Assembly: GCF_016918855.1 (NCBI RefSeq)
Contig: NZ_JADKYB010000015.1
Location: forward strand, 62,001 to 126,000
Length of the DNA stretch: 64,000 nt
Source of the DNA: Actinacidiphila acididurans
GTDB taxonomy: Bacteria; Actinomycetota; Actinomycetes; Streptomycetales; Streptomycetaceae
Direction of reading: 5' to 3'
Below are positions 9,107 through 18,084 of this stretch, one piece after another; position 1 is the stretch's first letter, and the number at the start of each line of letters is the position of its first letter. The notes beneath the pieces were generated by a model. That model saw nothing but the letters and a program-made list of their open reading frames with translations. It was not told where the DNA came from and ran no database searches. Made by a program: the position numbers and the translations under genes.

Positions 9107-9967
9107 ATGACACGGCACGTATTGGTGGGAATCGACGGTTCCCCGCAGAGCATGGCGGCGGCCTACTGGGCGGGCGAGGAAGCGATGATGCGGGACACGG
9201 CGGTGCACCTGCTGAATGTGTGGCGGGCGCCGACGAGCCATGTGCGGTTCTCGCCTGATCCGGAAGGAATCCGCCTGTGGGAGGAGAGCCGGCTGGGCGA
9301 GGTCGCCAAAGTACTGTCCGACCGGTATCCCGCGCTGACCGTCACCCTGGAACAGGCTCACGGCACCCCCATGAAGGTGCTGCTGCGGGCGGCCGCGACC
9401 GCGGACCTGGTCGTCCTCGGCTCCCGCGGTTTCGGCTCGGTGGCCGGGTTCCTCTACGGTTCGGTCGGCCTCCACGTGCTTGCCCGCGCCGATCGGCCGG
9501 TGGTGCTGGTCCGGTCGGCGGCCGGCCGCGACACCCCCGGTGGCCGGATCGTGCTCGGCGCCGATCTCGATCACCCCTGCGACGCGCTCGTTGCCTTCGC
9601 CTTCGAGGAGGCCGCCGCACGCGGCGCCCTTCTTCGGGTGGTCCACGTGTGGGACGTGCGCAGGGAGTACGGATACGGCGGCCCCGCCCTCGATCCGCGG
9701 TTGGCGCGTGAGCTGCGCGAAGAACGGGCCCGGAAACTGGCGGACCTTCTCGCGCCGTGGCGCGCGCGGCATCCCGGTGTCCAGGCCCTCGGGGAAGTCG
9801 TCGCGGGCCCGGTGGCCGAGACCTTGCTGGAGGAGGGGCGGGCCGCGGACCTGATGATCGTCGGACGGCGCAGGCGACGCGGCCCCGGCGCCGTGCACAT
9901 CGGGCCCGCCACCCATGGCATCGTCCACCATGTGGCGTGCCCGGTCGCGGTGGTTTCCCACGACTAG
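9107..9967 (+). CDS. Universal stress protein, tandem UspA domains
   Basis: 286 residues from ATG 9107; the in-frame GTG at 9098 is an alternative. Two UspA domains: the first carries GSRGFGSVAGFLYGSVG, which fits GxxGx9GS. The second starts with RIVLGADLDHPCDALVAFA and ends with a VGRRRRRGPG loop. As in the other USP here, the C-terminal nucleotide site is poorly conserved. It is divergent from the CBS/USP pair across 240 bases that should hold both promoters. Role inferred from family: ATP-binding stress protein for growth arrest or oxygen limitation. Confidence 0.9.
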   Translation: MTRHVLVGIDGSPQSMAAAYWAGEEAMMRDTAVHLLNVWRAPTSHVRFSPDPEGIRLWEESRLGEVAKVLSDRYPALTVTLEQAHGTPMKVLLRAAATADLVVLGSRGFGSVAGFLYGSVGLHVLARADRPVVLVRSAAGRDTPGGRIVLGADLDHPCDALVAFAFEEAAARGALLRVVHVWDVRREYGYGGPALDPRLARELREERARKLADLLAPWRARHPGVQALGEVVAGPVAETLLEEGRAADLMIVGRRRRRGPGAVHIGPATHGIVHHVACPVAVVSHD

Positions 9968-10163
9968 ACGAAGACATTCATGCCGCGAGCGAGACCGCCC
10001 CGCTCGGCCGTACGGACCCCACGGTGGAGAAGGCGAATTTCGGCCCGGGCCACGACCGGCAGGCTGATGTCGCCGAGGAAGCAGCTCTCGACCGGCTGGA
10101 GTCCCCGTGAGCCGAGACGAAGTACCGCGGACCCGCGGGCGGCGCATGCGGAGTCCGGCCGGC

Positions 10164-10685
10164 TCATCCGTGCCGAGGCGCCGTGGGCAGAGGGCCCGCG
10201 CGCCGCAACTCCCGCGCGATCGTGTCGGCCACCGTCCCCACCGACGAGGCGACCTCCGGGGACAGGCCGGTGCCGAATCCGATGTCGCCGGCCTCGATGG
10301 CGTAGACGATCAGCCGGGCGGGCAACCGGTCGAGCGCCGTGGCCAGCGCGATGGCGTCCCGCAGACCCAGCCCGTGCGAGCCGGCGGTGCCTGCCGCCGG
10401 GACCGCGCGACCGCCGCCGGGTTCCAGCCGGTGCACGCGTCCCGGCCGCCCGGGTACGGCACGGGCGGCGTCGACGACGACAGCGAGATCCGCGCCCTCC
10501 CACAGGGAGACGAGCCGGGCCGGATCACCGTCGCTGATGTGCAACCGTGTCCCTTCGGGCAGCGGGGACGCTCTTGCGAGCAGTGCGGACACCACGGCCC
10601 GGCCGGCCTCGTCGTCATGGCGGAACCGGGTGCCGATTCCGATCACGCTGATCCGTCCGGGGTTCGGGGCGGGGGACGTGTCCAT
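10164..10685 (-). CDS. Hydrogenase maturation protease (M52/HycI-like)
   Basis: 173 residues from ATG 10685. It opens with the family motif (ISVIGIGTRFRHDDEAGRAV; the metal-sensing Asp is in HDDEAG). A second Asp sits in VVVDAARAV and a His in GSHGLGLRDA, the three positions used to sense nickel in this family. These proteases cut the C-terminal tail from a nickel-loaded [NiFe]-hydrogenase large subunit as the last maturation step. The target is very likely the large subunit at 14179-15546, whose tail follows DPCISCSAH. The gene is divergent from the hydrogenase operon over 207 bases. No hyp (cofactor assembly) genes are in the window. Confidence 0.88.
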   Translation of the reverse strand: MDTSPAPNPGRISVIGIGTRFRHDDEAGRAVVSALLARASPLPEGTRLHISDGDPARLVSLWEGADLAVVVDAARAVPGRPGRVHRLEPGGGRAVPAAGTAGSHGLGLRDAIALATALDRLPARLIVYAIEAGDIGFGTGLSPEVASSVGTVADTIARELRRAGPLPTAPRHG

Positions 10686-10892
10686 GGCGCTCACTGTCAG
10701 GGCCGACGGCGCTCTCCGGACAGCGGGGCGGGGCGGGAAGGGTCCGTACGGGCGACGTAACGGCGGCAGCGGGAGTAACCCGAGGATGTCGTCACGCCGA
10801 TCGGCGAGCCCTCCCGCCAGGCTGGCCGCTGGTGGGGCCCCTCGGCGGCGGGCCGGGGAGCAGGTCAGGACCAGCGTGCCCGGGAGGTTGCG

Positions 10893-12053
10893 ATGGCGGT
10901 GACGTACCGTGCCGCGGTGATCGACAAGGTCGGCCTCGACGCCTTGATCCGGGCGCTGGCCGCCCGCGGCCGCACGGTCATCGGGCCCACCGTCCGGGAC
11001 GGCGCGATCGTCCTCGCCGAGGTGACCGGCGGAGCGGACCTCCCGTACGGGTGGGGCGTGGCACACGAGGCCGGACGGTACCGGCTCGCACCGCGCCGGG
11101 ACGGTGCGGCCTTCGCGCACAGCGCCGGCCCGCAGTCCTGGAAGTCCTTCCTCCATCCACAGCGGGAGAGGCAGTGGAGCGCCGACCGCGACGCCGACGG
11201 CAGCGTGGTCTTCTCCGCAGAATCCGGGCCGTCACCGTCGTACGCCTTCCTCGGCGTACGCCCCTGCGACCTGCGGGCGATCGCGGTCCAGGATCGTGTT
11301 CTGAGCGGCGGCCGGTACCCGGATCCGGCCTACCGGCGCCGCCGGGAGCGCGCCTTCGTCGTGGCCGCGGAGTGCACCGAGCCGGGAGCGACGTGCTTCT
11401 GCGTCTCCATGGACAGCGGACCGGCCGCCGGGCCGGGTTACGACCTGGCCCTGACCGAGGTCATCGACTCGGCAGGACACCGGTTCCTGGTGCGGGCCGG
11501 CACCGAGGAGGGCGAGTCGCTGCTGGGCGAGGTGCCGTCCCGGCCCGCCGACACCGCGACGCAGGACGCCGCCCATGCCTCGGTCGCCGCCGCGGCGGAC
11601 CGCATGGGCAGGACCATGCCGCAGGTCGACCTCCAGGTCCTCATGCGCGAAACCCTCACCGCCGCACGCTGGGAGGACGTCGCCTCCCGGTGCCTGACCT
11701 GCGGGAACTGCACCATGGTGTGTCCGACCTGCTTCTGCACCACCGCCGAGGACGTCACCGACCTGACCGGCGACCACACGGAGCGGTGGCGCCGCTGGGA
11801 GTCCTGCTTCGACCTGGAATTCACCCACCTGCCCGGCGGTCCGGTCCGGGCCACGGGGCTCAGCCGCTACCGGCAGTGGGCCACGCACAAGCTGGGCACC
11901 TGGTACGACCAGTTCGGGAGTTCCGGCTGCGTCGGATGCGGCCGCTGCATCGTCTGGTGCCCGGTGGGCATCGACATCACCGAGGAGGCCCACGCCCTGG
12001 CCCGCGAACGCGACGGCGGGGTGGCCGCGGGATCCGCGCCGGAGGCGCCGTGA
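10893..12053 (+). CDS. hydB: [NiFe] hydrogenase beta subunit, iron-sulfur protein (HydB-like)
   Basis: 386 residues. The C-terminal third has two ferredoxin-type 4Fe-4S clusters: CLTCGNCTMVCPTCFC and CVGCGRCIVWCPVG. The N-terminal part contains FLGVRPCDLRAIAVQD and ECTEPGATCFCVS, typical of the sulfhydrogenase beta/anaerobic sulfite reductase A family. It passes electrons between the small subunit and the flavin subunit. First gene of a tight operon with order B, cNMP-binding protein, G, D, A. The stop overlaps the next start (GTGA). Confidence 0.9.
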   Translation: MAVTYRAAVIDKVGLDALIRALAARGRTVIGPTVRDGAIVLAEVTGGADLPYGWGVAHEAGRYRLAPRRDGAAFAHSAGPQSWKSFLHPQRERQWSADRDADGSVVFSAESGPSPSYAFLGVRPCDLRAIAVQDRVLSGGRYPDPAYRRRRERAFVVAAECTEPGATCFCVSMDSGPAAGPGYDLALTEVIDSAGHRFLVRAGTEEGESLLGEVPSRPADTATQDAAHASVAAAADRMGRTMPQVDLQVLMRETLTAARWEDVASRCLTCGNCTMVCPTCFCTTAEDVTDLTGDHTERWRRWESCFDLEFTHLPGGPVRATGLSRYRQWATHKLGTWYDQFGSSGCVGCGRCIVWCPVGIDITEEAHALARERDGGVAAGSAPEAP

Positions 12054-12523
12054 CCACCGCCGGACAGCAGTTCCTCGGCGCGCTGTCCGCCGCTCACCGG
12101 GATCGGCTGCTCGCCTTCGCCCGTGACCGCTCCTTCCCGGCCGGCGCGCGGGTCTTCGACGAGGACGCGGAGGCCCTGCGGTTCTGGATCCTGCGGTCGG
12201 GCCTGGTGGCCCTGGACGCGCAGGTCCCCGGGCAGGGCTCGGTCGTCATGGAGACGCTGGGCCCGGGGGAACTGCTCGGCTGGTCGTGGCTGTTCGAGCC
12301 CTACCGCTGGCATCTGGGAGCGCAGGTGCGCGAGCCGGTGGAGGCGTACGAATTCGACGCGCCTCCCGTCCGTGCCGCCATCGAGGAGGATCCGGCCTTC
12401 GGCCTGGAACTGACCAGGTGCGTCGCCTCGGTGGCGATCGGCAGACGGCTGCGGGCGTGCCGCATCCGGCTCCTGGACCTCTACGGCGTCCCGCACGTAC
12501 CGTCCGAGGGCAGCCCGGCATGA
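12050..12523 (+). CDS. Cyclic-nucleotide-binding-domain protein inside hydrogenase operon
   Basis: 157 residues from GTG 12050, overlapping the upstream stop by 4 bases and the downstream start by 4 bases, so clearly translationally coupled to hydrogenase subunits. It is a single Crp-like sensor domain (FDEDAEALRFWILRSGLVAL; PGELLG) with no helix-turn-helix. A paralogue lies at 6974-7435; the two share LGWSWLFEPYRWHLGA / LGCSWLFPPYLWHLGA. Its position suggests it acts on the hydrogenase or shares its electron-transfer context, rather than acting as a transcription factor. This is inference. Confidence 0.85.
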   Translation: MTTAGQQFLGALSAAHRDRLLAFARDRSFPAGARVFDEDAEALRFWILRSGLVALDAQVPGQGSVVMETLGPGELLGWSWLFEPYRWHLGAQVREPVEAYEFDAPPVRAAIEEDPAFGLELTRCVASVAIGRRLRACRIRLLDLYGVPHVPSEGSPA

Positions 12524-13338
12524 CGGCGCTCATGACGGGCACGCTGCCGCTGCCGTACCGCGTCGTACGGACCGCGGACGAGACGCCGGACACCGCCGGC
12601 ATCGTCCTGGAGCCGTCGGGCACGCCGCTCCCGGAATTCTGTCCCGGGCAGTTCGCCATGGTGTACGCCTTCGGCGCGGGTGACATTCCCCTGTCGGTCA
12701 GTGCGGTGGACGGTCACCGCCTGACGCTCACCGTGCGCTCGGTCGGCGCCGTCTCCGGCGCCCTGCGGAATGCCGCGGCGGGCAGCACCGTGGGAGTCCG
12801 GGGCCCGTTCGGCACCGGCTGGGACGTGCCGGCCGACGGCGACGTGCTGATCGTGGCCGGCGGCATCGGCCTCGCGCCGCTGCGCCCGGTCGTGCGCCGC
12901 GTACTGGCGGCCCGGGAGCGGTACGGGCAGGTCGCCGTGCTGATCGGGGCGCGCGGCCCGCGGGACCTGCTCCGGCCCGGCGAGACACGGGAATGGCAGG
13001 AGGCCGGGGCGCGGGTCCTCACCACCGTGGACCGTCCCGCCCAGGGGTGGAGCGGAGACGTGGGCGTCGTCACCATGCTGCTGGACCGGGCCGCTGTCGC
13101 TCCGGCCGGGACGGCCGCGTTCGTCTGCGGTCCCGAAGTCATGATCCGGGCCACCGCCCGGGAACTCGTGCACCGCTCGGTGCCGGCCGAGCGGATCCAG
13201 GTGTCGCTGGAGCGGACGATGCACTGCGGTACCGGCCACTGCGGGCACTGCCAGCTCGGCCCCCTCCTGCTGTGCCTGGCCGGGCCGGTGGTGCCCTGGG
13301 ACCGGGCCCGGCCACTGCTGTCCGTCAGGGAGCTGTGA
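12520..13338 (+). CDS. hydG: [NiFe] hydrogenase gamma subunit, FAD/NAD(P)-binding (HydG-like)
   Basis: 272 residues from ATG 12520 (ATGA overlap). A ferredoxin-reductase-type flavoprotein: FAD region with PGQFAMVYAF and SVSAVDGHRLTLTVRSVG, NAD(P)-binding VAGGIGLAPLRPV, and FVCGPEVMI. Near the C-terminus a Cys cluster (MHCGTGHCGHCQLG, then LLLCLAG) is expected to bind a 2Fe-2S centre. It links the hydrogenase to the NAD(P)H pool in the cytoplasm. The same domain set occurs in dihydroorotate dehydrogenase electron-transfer subunits, but the operon context decides in favour of hydrogenase. Confidence 0.9.
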   Translation: MTALMTGTLPLPYRVVRTADETPDTAGIVLEPSGTPLPEFCPGQFAMVYAFGAGDIPLSVSAVDGHRLTLTVRSVGAVSGALRNAAAGSTVGVRGPFGTGWDVPADGDVLIVAGGIGLAPLRPVVRRVLAARERYGQVAVLIGARGPRDLLRPGETREWQEAGARVLTTVDRPAQGWSGDVGVVTMLLDRAAVAPAGTAAFVCGPEVMIRATARELVHRSVPAERIQVSLERTMHCGTGHCGHCQLGPLLLCLAGPVVPWDRARPLLSVREL

Positions 13339-13339
13339 C

Positions 13340-14182
13340 GTGCCCGGGCCCGAGCCCGCGGGGACGACCGGACCGGCCACGGGGACGACCGGACAGGCCG
13401 CGGCGACCGACCGCCGGCCGACCCTGGCGGTGTGGAAGTTCGCCTCCTGCGACGGCTGCCAGCTCACGCTGCTCGACTGCGAGGACGAGCTGCCGGCCCT
13501 GGCCGGCGCGGTCCGGATCTCCTACTTCCTGGAGGCATCGAGCGACACCGGTGCCGGGCCGTACGACCTGTCGCTGGTCGAGGGCTCGGTCACCACACAG
13601 CAGGACGTCGAGCGGATCGCGCACATCCGCGGCGTCTCGCGCCGCCTGGTGACCATCGGCGCCTGCGCGACCGCCGGCGGCGTACAGGCCCTGCGCAACT
13701 TCACGGATGTGACCGACTACCTCTCCGTCGTCTACGCCCGCCCGGACTACATCGCGACACTGGCGCATTCCACTCCGATCAGCGCGCATGTGCCGGTCGA
13801 CCTGGAGCTGCGCGGCTGCCCCATCGACCGCGGGCAGCTCATCGAGGTGATCACCGCCTACCTGGCGGGCCGGACTCCCGACGTCCCCCGGCACAGCGTC
13901 TGCTTCGAGTGCAAGAGGCGCGGCACCGTGTGCGTCACCGTGGCGCACGGCACCCCCTGCCTGGGCCCGGTCACCCACGCGGGCTGCGGCGCGTTGTGCC
14001 CGGCGTACGGGCGCGGCTGTTACGGCTGCTTCGGCCCCTCGTACTCGACGAACTTCCCCGCCTTCGTCCCGCTGTTGCGCCGCGACGGCATGGACACCCT
14101 GGACGTGGTGCGGATCCTGCGCACCTTCAACGCCGCGGCCCCGGAGTTCGCGGCGGCCTCGCGTGCGGAGGAGGGCCGATGA
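13340..14182 (+). CDS. hydD: [NiFe] hydrogenase small subunit (HydD-like)
   Basis: 280 residues from GTG 13340. The proximal-cluster motif is seen at FASCDGCQLTLLDCE (C37, C40), with GACATAGG and a Cys-rich C-terminal half (CFECKRRGTVC, GTPCLGPVTHAGCGALCP, GRGCYGCFG) for further clusters. There is no twin-arginine signal, so the enzyme is cytoplasmic, as in group 3 hydrogenases. A ~28-residue Thr/Gly/Ala-rich extension precedes the conserved region. Overlaps the large-subunit start by 4 bases. Confidence 0.92.
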   Translation: MPGPEPAGTTGPATGTTGQAAATDRRPTLAVWKFASCDGCQLTLLDCEDELPALAGAVRISYFLEASSDTGAGPYDLSLVEGSVTTQQDVERIAHIRGVSRRLVTIGACATAGGVQALRNFTDVTDYLSVVYARPDYIATLAHSTPISAHVPVDLELRGCPIDRGQLIEVITAYLAGRTPDVPRHSVCFECKRRGTVCVTVAHGTPCLGPVTHAGCGALCPAYGRGCYGCFGPSYSTNFPAFVPLLRRDGMDTLDVVRILRTFNAAAPEFAAASRAEEGR

Positions 14183-15546
14183 CCGCGGACGGCACCAGGG
14201 TGATCGGTGTCGGCTCCCTGGCCCGGGTGGAGGGTGAGGGCGCCGTGCGGCTCCGTGTCCGCGGCCGCGAGGTCGAGCAGGCGCACCTGGCGATCTACGA
14301 ACCTCCGCGGTTCTTCGAGGCGTTCCTGCGGGGACGCGGTCACACCGAACCTCCCGACCTCACCTCACGGGTGTGCGGGATCTGCCCGGTCGCGTACCAG
14401 ATGAGTGCCTGCCAGGCGCTGGAGGACGCCTGCGGGGTCGCCGTCGAGGGACAGCTCGCGGCCCTGCGGCGGCTGATGTACTGCGGGGAGTGGATCGAGA
14501 GCCAGACCATGCACATCTACCTTCTGCACGCTCCCGACTTCCTCGGCGCCGACAGTCTGTTCGACCTCGCCCGCGACCACCGCGCCGACGTCGAACGCGG
14601 GCTGCGGCTCAAGCAGGCGGGCAACGCGATCGTCGAACTCCTGGGCGGGCGGGCGATCCACCCGGTCAATGTCCGGCTCGGCGGCTTCCACCGCGTCCCG
14701 ACCGCCCCCGAGCTGCGCCCTCTCGCGGCCCGCCTGGAGCAGGCCCGGGAGGACGCCGAACAGACCGTGCGCTGGGTGGCCGGCTTCGACTTCCCCGACG
14801 GGGCCTGCGATCACGAACTGCTCGCGCTCGCCCGTCCCGGCACGTACGCCATCGAGGGCGGCATCCCCACCGTCATGGACGCCCCCGGCGCGCATGCCCT
14901 CCCCCCGGACAGCGACAGGTCGCTGCCGACCCGCACCTTCGCGCTGCCCGACTTCCGCGCGCACGTGGTCGAGCACCAGGAGGGCCATTCCACCGCGCTG
15001 CACTCCCGGCTCGACGGACGCCGCCACCTGACCGGCCCGCTCGCCCGCTATGCGATCAGCGGACGATGGCTCTCGCCCGTCGCCGTACGGGCCGCGCGCG
15101 AGGCCGGGCTCGGCGACCCGCGGCAGGGCACGGCGTGCCGCAATCCCTATCGCAGCATCGTCGTCAGGGCCGTCGAAGTGCTGTACGCGGCCGACGAGGC
15201 ACTGCGCCTCATCGACGCCTACCGTCCGCCTCCACTGCCCTGCGTGGAGGCACCACCGCGGGCCGGTACCGGGCACGGGGCCACGGAGGCGCCGCGCGGG
15301 CTGCTGTACCACCGCTATCGGCTGGCCGCCGACGGGACCGTCGCCGAAGCGGATCTCGTGCCGCCCACCGCGCAGAACCAGGGCGCGATCCAGGAGGACG
15401 TACGACTTTCCGTCGAGCGGCGGCTGCGCTCCGGTGACGCGATCGACGCCGAACTGTCGGCATTGTGCGAGCGCGTGATCCGCAACCACGACCCGTGCAT
15501 CTCGTGCTCGGCGCACTTCCTCGACCTGTCCGTCGAACGGGCCTGA
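14179..15546 (+). CDS. hydA: [NiFe] hydrogenase large subunit (HydA-like, group 3b type)
   Basis: 455 residues from ATG 14179. Nickel ligands are present in both signature motifs: SRVCGICPVA (residues about 63-72) and DPCISCSAHFLDL (about 439-451). The tail after the His is short (FLDLSVERA) and is the expected substrate of the maturation protease at 10164. Group 3b enzymes oxidise H2 or reduce protons with NADP(H) and in some archaea also reduce sulfur. In soil actinobacteria a role in fermentative redox balance under oxygen limitation is the usual view. Last gene of the operon; it faces a kinase gene across 142 bases. Confidence 0.92.
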   Translation: MTADGTRVIGVGSLARVEGEGAVRLRVRGREVEQAHLAIYEPPRFFEAFLRGRGHTEPPDLTSRVCGICPVAYQMSACQALEDACGVAVEGQLAALRRLMYCGEWIESQTMHIYLLHAPDFLGADSLFDLARDHRADVERGLRLKQAGNAIVELLGGRAIHPVNVRLGGFHRVPTAPELRPLAARLEQAREDAEQTVRWVAGFDFPDGACDHELLALARPGTYAIEGGIPTVMDAPGAHALPPDSDRSLPTRTFALPDFRAHVVEHQEGHSTALHSRLDGRRHLTGPLARYAISGRWLSPVAVRAAREAGLGDPRQGTACRNPYRSIVVRAVEVLYAADEALRLIDAYRPPPLPCVEAPPRAGTGHGATEAPRGLLYHRYRLAADGTVAEADLVPPTAQNQGAIQEDVRLSVERRLRSGDAIDAELSALCERVIRNHDPCISCSAHFLDLSVERA

Positions 15547-15688
15547 TCCGGAGCCGGGCCTCCCTCCCGCCACGGTGCCGACCTCGGGCACCCCGTGGGC
15601 CTGCCCGGCGGCCACGCTGCCGGTGCCGGTGGATGCCTGCTGCTGGACGTCGGACGTGCGCGCAGCTTCCGCCCGGCGCCTACGTGGC

Positions 15689-17113
15689 TTACCGGCCGTC
15701 GGCGGGCGGTGTGGTGTCGGGGGTGGTGGGCGGGGGCGTTGCCGGCGTGGGGTCGGTCGTGGGGTCGGTGGTCGGGGCGGTCGCGCCGCCCGTGGGGGTG
15801 GGTGGGGGCGTCGCGGCGCTGGGCGCCGAGGCCGGTGGGACGGAGACGGGAGTGGACCGGGAGGGGAGCCCTCGGGGGGAAGTGGAGTGCGAGGACGTCG
15901 GGGTGGCCGTGGGCGCCGTCGGCATGGTGCCGGTCGTCTGCTTCGGGGAGGCCGGGCCCGTCGCGGCCGCCTGTGGGCGGTTCGCCGCAGCGGGGGCTGC
16001 GGGGGCCGGACCGGCGGCGGCCGGCGCGGCGCCGGACTGCGCGGTGCCGCGGGCGCCCTGACTCGACACCGCATGAGAGGGCACCGTGCGCGAGGGCGCG
16101 GCAGGCGAGTTGCCGTCGGCGACGGGAGAGGCGAGAGCCAATGCGGCGGCGGCGATCGCGGCGGCTGCGGTGATCGCCCCGGCGGCCGGCGCTCTGCGCC
16201 GGGCCCGCGTACGCTCCGGCGCGGTCGCCCCGGCCCCGGCGCCCGCCGCGAGAGAGCCGTGGAATGCGGGCTCCGCGGCGTCGAAGTCCTCGGCGCCGCC
16301 CGGCAGTTCGCCCTGCCAGATGTCTTCGGCGAACCACGCGGCCGCCTCCGCGGCGGTGGGGCGCAGGTCGGGCTGCTTGGCGAGCATTCGCAGCAGGTAG
16401 GCGTTCAGTTCCCCCGGCGTCTGCGGGCGCAGCCGCCGCGGCGGTACGGGCGCGTCCTCCACATGCCGGCGCAGCACGACCACAGGGTGCTCGCCGGTGA
16501 ACGGCGGCTGCCCGGTGAGCAGCTCGTACAACGTGCACCCCAGGCCGTAGACGTCCGCGGCGCTCCCGGCGCGGCCTCCCGCCGCCGCCTCCGGGGACAG
16601 GTAGAAGCTTGTCCCGAGCACCGCGCCGGGCGAGGTCACCGCGGCGGTGGTCTCACCGTTGACGCCCCGGGCGATGCCGAAGTCCGCGATCTTCACCGAA
16701 CCGTCCGCGCCCGCCAGCAGGTTGGACGGCTTGATGTCCCGGTGCACCACTCCGCGCAGATGCGCCGCGGCCAGTCCCGCGGCGGTGTGTGCGGCGACCT
16801 CGGCCACCCGGGCGGGGGGCAGCGGCCCTTCCTCGCGCAGTTCCTGTGCCAGGCTGCGGCCGGCGACCAGCTCCATCACCAGGAAACTGCGGCCGCCCTC
16901 CGTCCCGGCGTCGTACACACCCACCACGTGCGGGTGGCTGAGGCGTGCGGCGATGCGGGCCTCGTGCTGGAAGCGGGCCACCGCGTCCTCCGCGGATCCG
17001 GCCAGCACCTTCACGGCCACCGGCCGGCCCAGGCGCAGATCCCATGCCCGCCAGACCTCACCCATTCCGCCGCGCCCCAGCGGCGCGTCCAGTCGATAGC
17101 GATCAGCCAGCAT
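15689..17113 (-). CDS. Serine/threonine protein kinase, membrane-anchored
   Basis: 474 residues from ATG 17113, with AAGGAG upstream; a GTG directly precedes the ATG. The kinase domain occupies residues 1-~265 with the Gly-loop GRGGMGEVW, catalytic HRDIKPSN, DFG and the activation-loop region GTSFYLSPEAA. An Ala-rich membrane segment follows at about residues 305-325. The C-terminal outside part is a Pro/Thr/Ala/Ser-rich low-complexity tail of about 130 residues with no PASTA or other sensor domain. Substrate unknown. It converges with the hydrogenase operon. The 291 bases between this gene and the lipoprotein gene show nothing further. Confidence 0.92.
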   Translation of the reverse strand: MLADRYRLDAPLGRGGMGEVWRAWDLRLGRPVAVKVLAGSAEDAVARFQHEARIAARLSHPHVVGVYDAGTEGGRSFLVMELVAGRSLAQELREEGPLPPARVAEVAAHTAAGLAAAHLRGVVHRDIKPSNLLAGADGSVKIADFGIARGVNGETTAAVTSPGAVLGTSFYLSPEAAAGGRAGSAADVYGLGCTLYELLTGQPPFTGEHPVVVLRRHVEDAPVPPRRLRPQTPGELNAYLLRMLAKQPDLRPTAAEAAAWFAEDIWQGELPGGAEDFDAAEPAFHGSLAAGAGAGATAPERTRARRRAPAAGAITAAAAIAAAALALASPVADGNSPAAPSRTVPSHAVSSQGARGTAQSGAAPAAAGPAPAAPAAANRPQAAATGPASPKQTTGTMPTAPTATPTSSHSTSPRGLPSRSTPVSVPPASAPSAATPPPTPTGGATAPTTDPTTDPTPATPPPTTPDTTPPADGR

Positions 17114-17404
17114 CACAGCGCCGCACTCCTTAGCGCGTCGGTGGCCAGCCGCGGTGACTGGACCGGGGCATTTGCCGGGCCGACGGTGTCGCCACCACCG
17201 GGCGCGAGCGGGACCTTCGCTCCCCTGCATCGGTCGTCCGTCGCATCCGCGGCACATGAGGGCCGTCCCAGGACAGCCCGCGGTCCCCTGTCGGCTACCC
17301 GCCCTCGGCCGCGCAAACGTCCGAGTTCCGTCGAACGCGTCCGGCGGAGCGACCGGCACCGCACTGAACGTGTCGTTGCCGGTGTACGTGCCGTACGGGA
17401 GGCG

Positions 17405-17977
17405 TCAGCGGATGACGACGGTCGCGTGCCAGGTGCGGTCGGTACCGGGGACGTTGCTGGTCAACTCCGCGGTGCCGGGATCGAGGGCCTGGAAGATGCC
17501 GGGGGTGACCCCGACGGGCGCGGTGAGGATCCCGCTGCTGCGCGGCGACAGGACATGGGGCGCGGAAGTGGCGATCGGCGTCCAGCGGGGCGCGCCGGGC
17601 TTGTGGCCGCCGGGGGCGGTGAGGAAGACATCGAGCTGCTGCCCGATGGCGAGGCAGTACGTGCCGGACTCGGCCTCGGTGAGGGCTCCGGCCGCGCCCG
17701 GCACCTCGGCGGGCGGCGGCTGCTCGCAGTCCGTGGCCGTGGTCGGCCCGGAGGAGGTCGCCGCGGGAGTGCCGGCGGGGGACGAAGGCGTGAGGGAGGC
17801 GGCGGAAGCGGCGGGCCGTCCGGAGGGCGACGCGCCGGTGCGGTGGGTTCCGGAGCAGCCTACGGCCAGTGCCCCGGCCAGCAGGGCAACCGTCGGCAGG
17901 ACCACCGCCGGGCGCAGACTGCCCTTGTGGCCGGGACCCGGGACAGCGGGGGACGGAGCGGGGCGGGACTGTGGCAT
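17405..17977 (-). CDS. Putative lipoprotein
   Basis: 190 residues. A basic N-terminus is followed by a hydrophobic stretch and the lipobox LAVGCSG (residues about 37-43), so it should be lipidated and sit on the outer face of the membrane. After a Ser/Ala/Pro linker the body has the paired cysteines DCEQ...YCLA and a beta-rich domain with IGQQLDVFLTAPGG and a C-terminal TWHATVVIR. This pattern resembles small secreted proteins with a protease-inhibitor-like (chagasin-type) sandwich, but I cannot confirm it. No enzyme motif is visible. Confidence 0.75.
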   Translation of the reverse strand: MPQSRPAPSPAVPGPGHKGSLRPAVVLPTVALLAGALAVGCSGTHRTGASPSGRPAASAASLTPSSPAGTPAATSSGPTTATDCEQPPPAEVPGAAGALTEAESGTYCLAIGQQLDVFLTAPGGHKPGAPRWTPIATSAPHVLSPRSSGILTAPVGVTPGIFQALDPGTAELTSNVPGTDRTWHATVVIR

Positions 17978-18007
17978 CGGTGATTCCCCTCCGGGGCGAC
18001 GGGCAGC

Positions 18008-18045
18008 CCTGGGGCCGTCCGCCCGATCGGCCGGACGGCCCCAGG
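18008..18045. terminator. Strong hairpin terminator
   Basis: A perfect 14-bp stem (CCTGGGGCCGTCCG / CGGACGGCCCCAGG) with a 10-nt loop, just downstream of the minus-strand secreted-protein gene that ends at 18085. Confidence 0.8.
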
Positions 18046-18084
18046 GGCCTCGCGGTCACCTCGACAGCACGAGGTGAGGCGCTG

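Noticed and set aside
10832..12049. Long plus-strand frame overlapping hydB
   Set aside because: Arg/Pro/Gly-rich shadow; only its last part, from GTG 12050, is a real gene.
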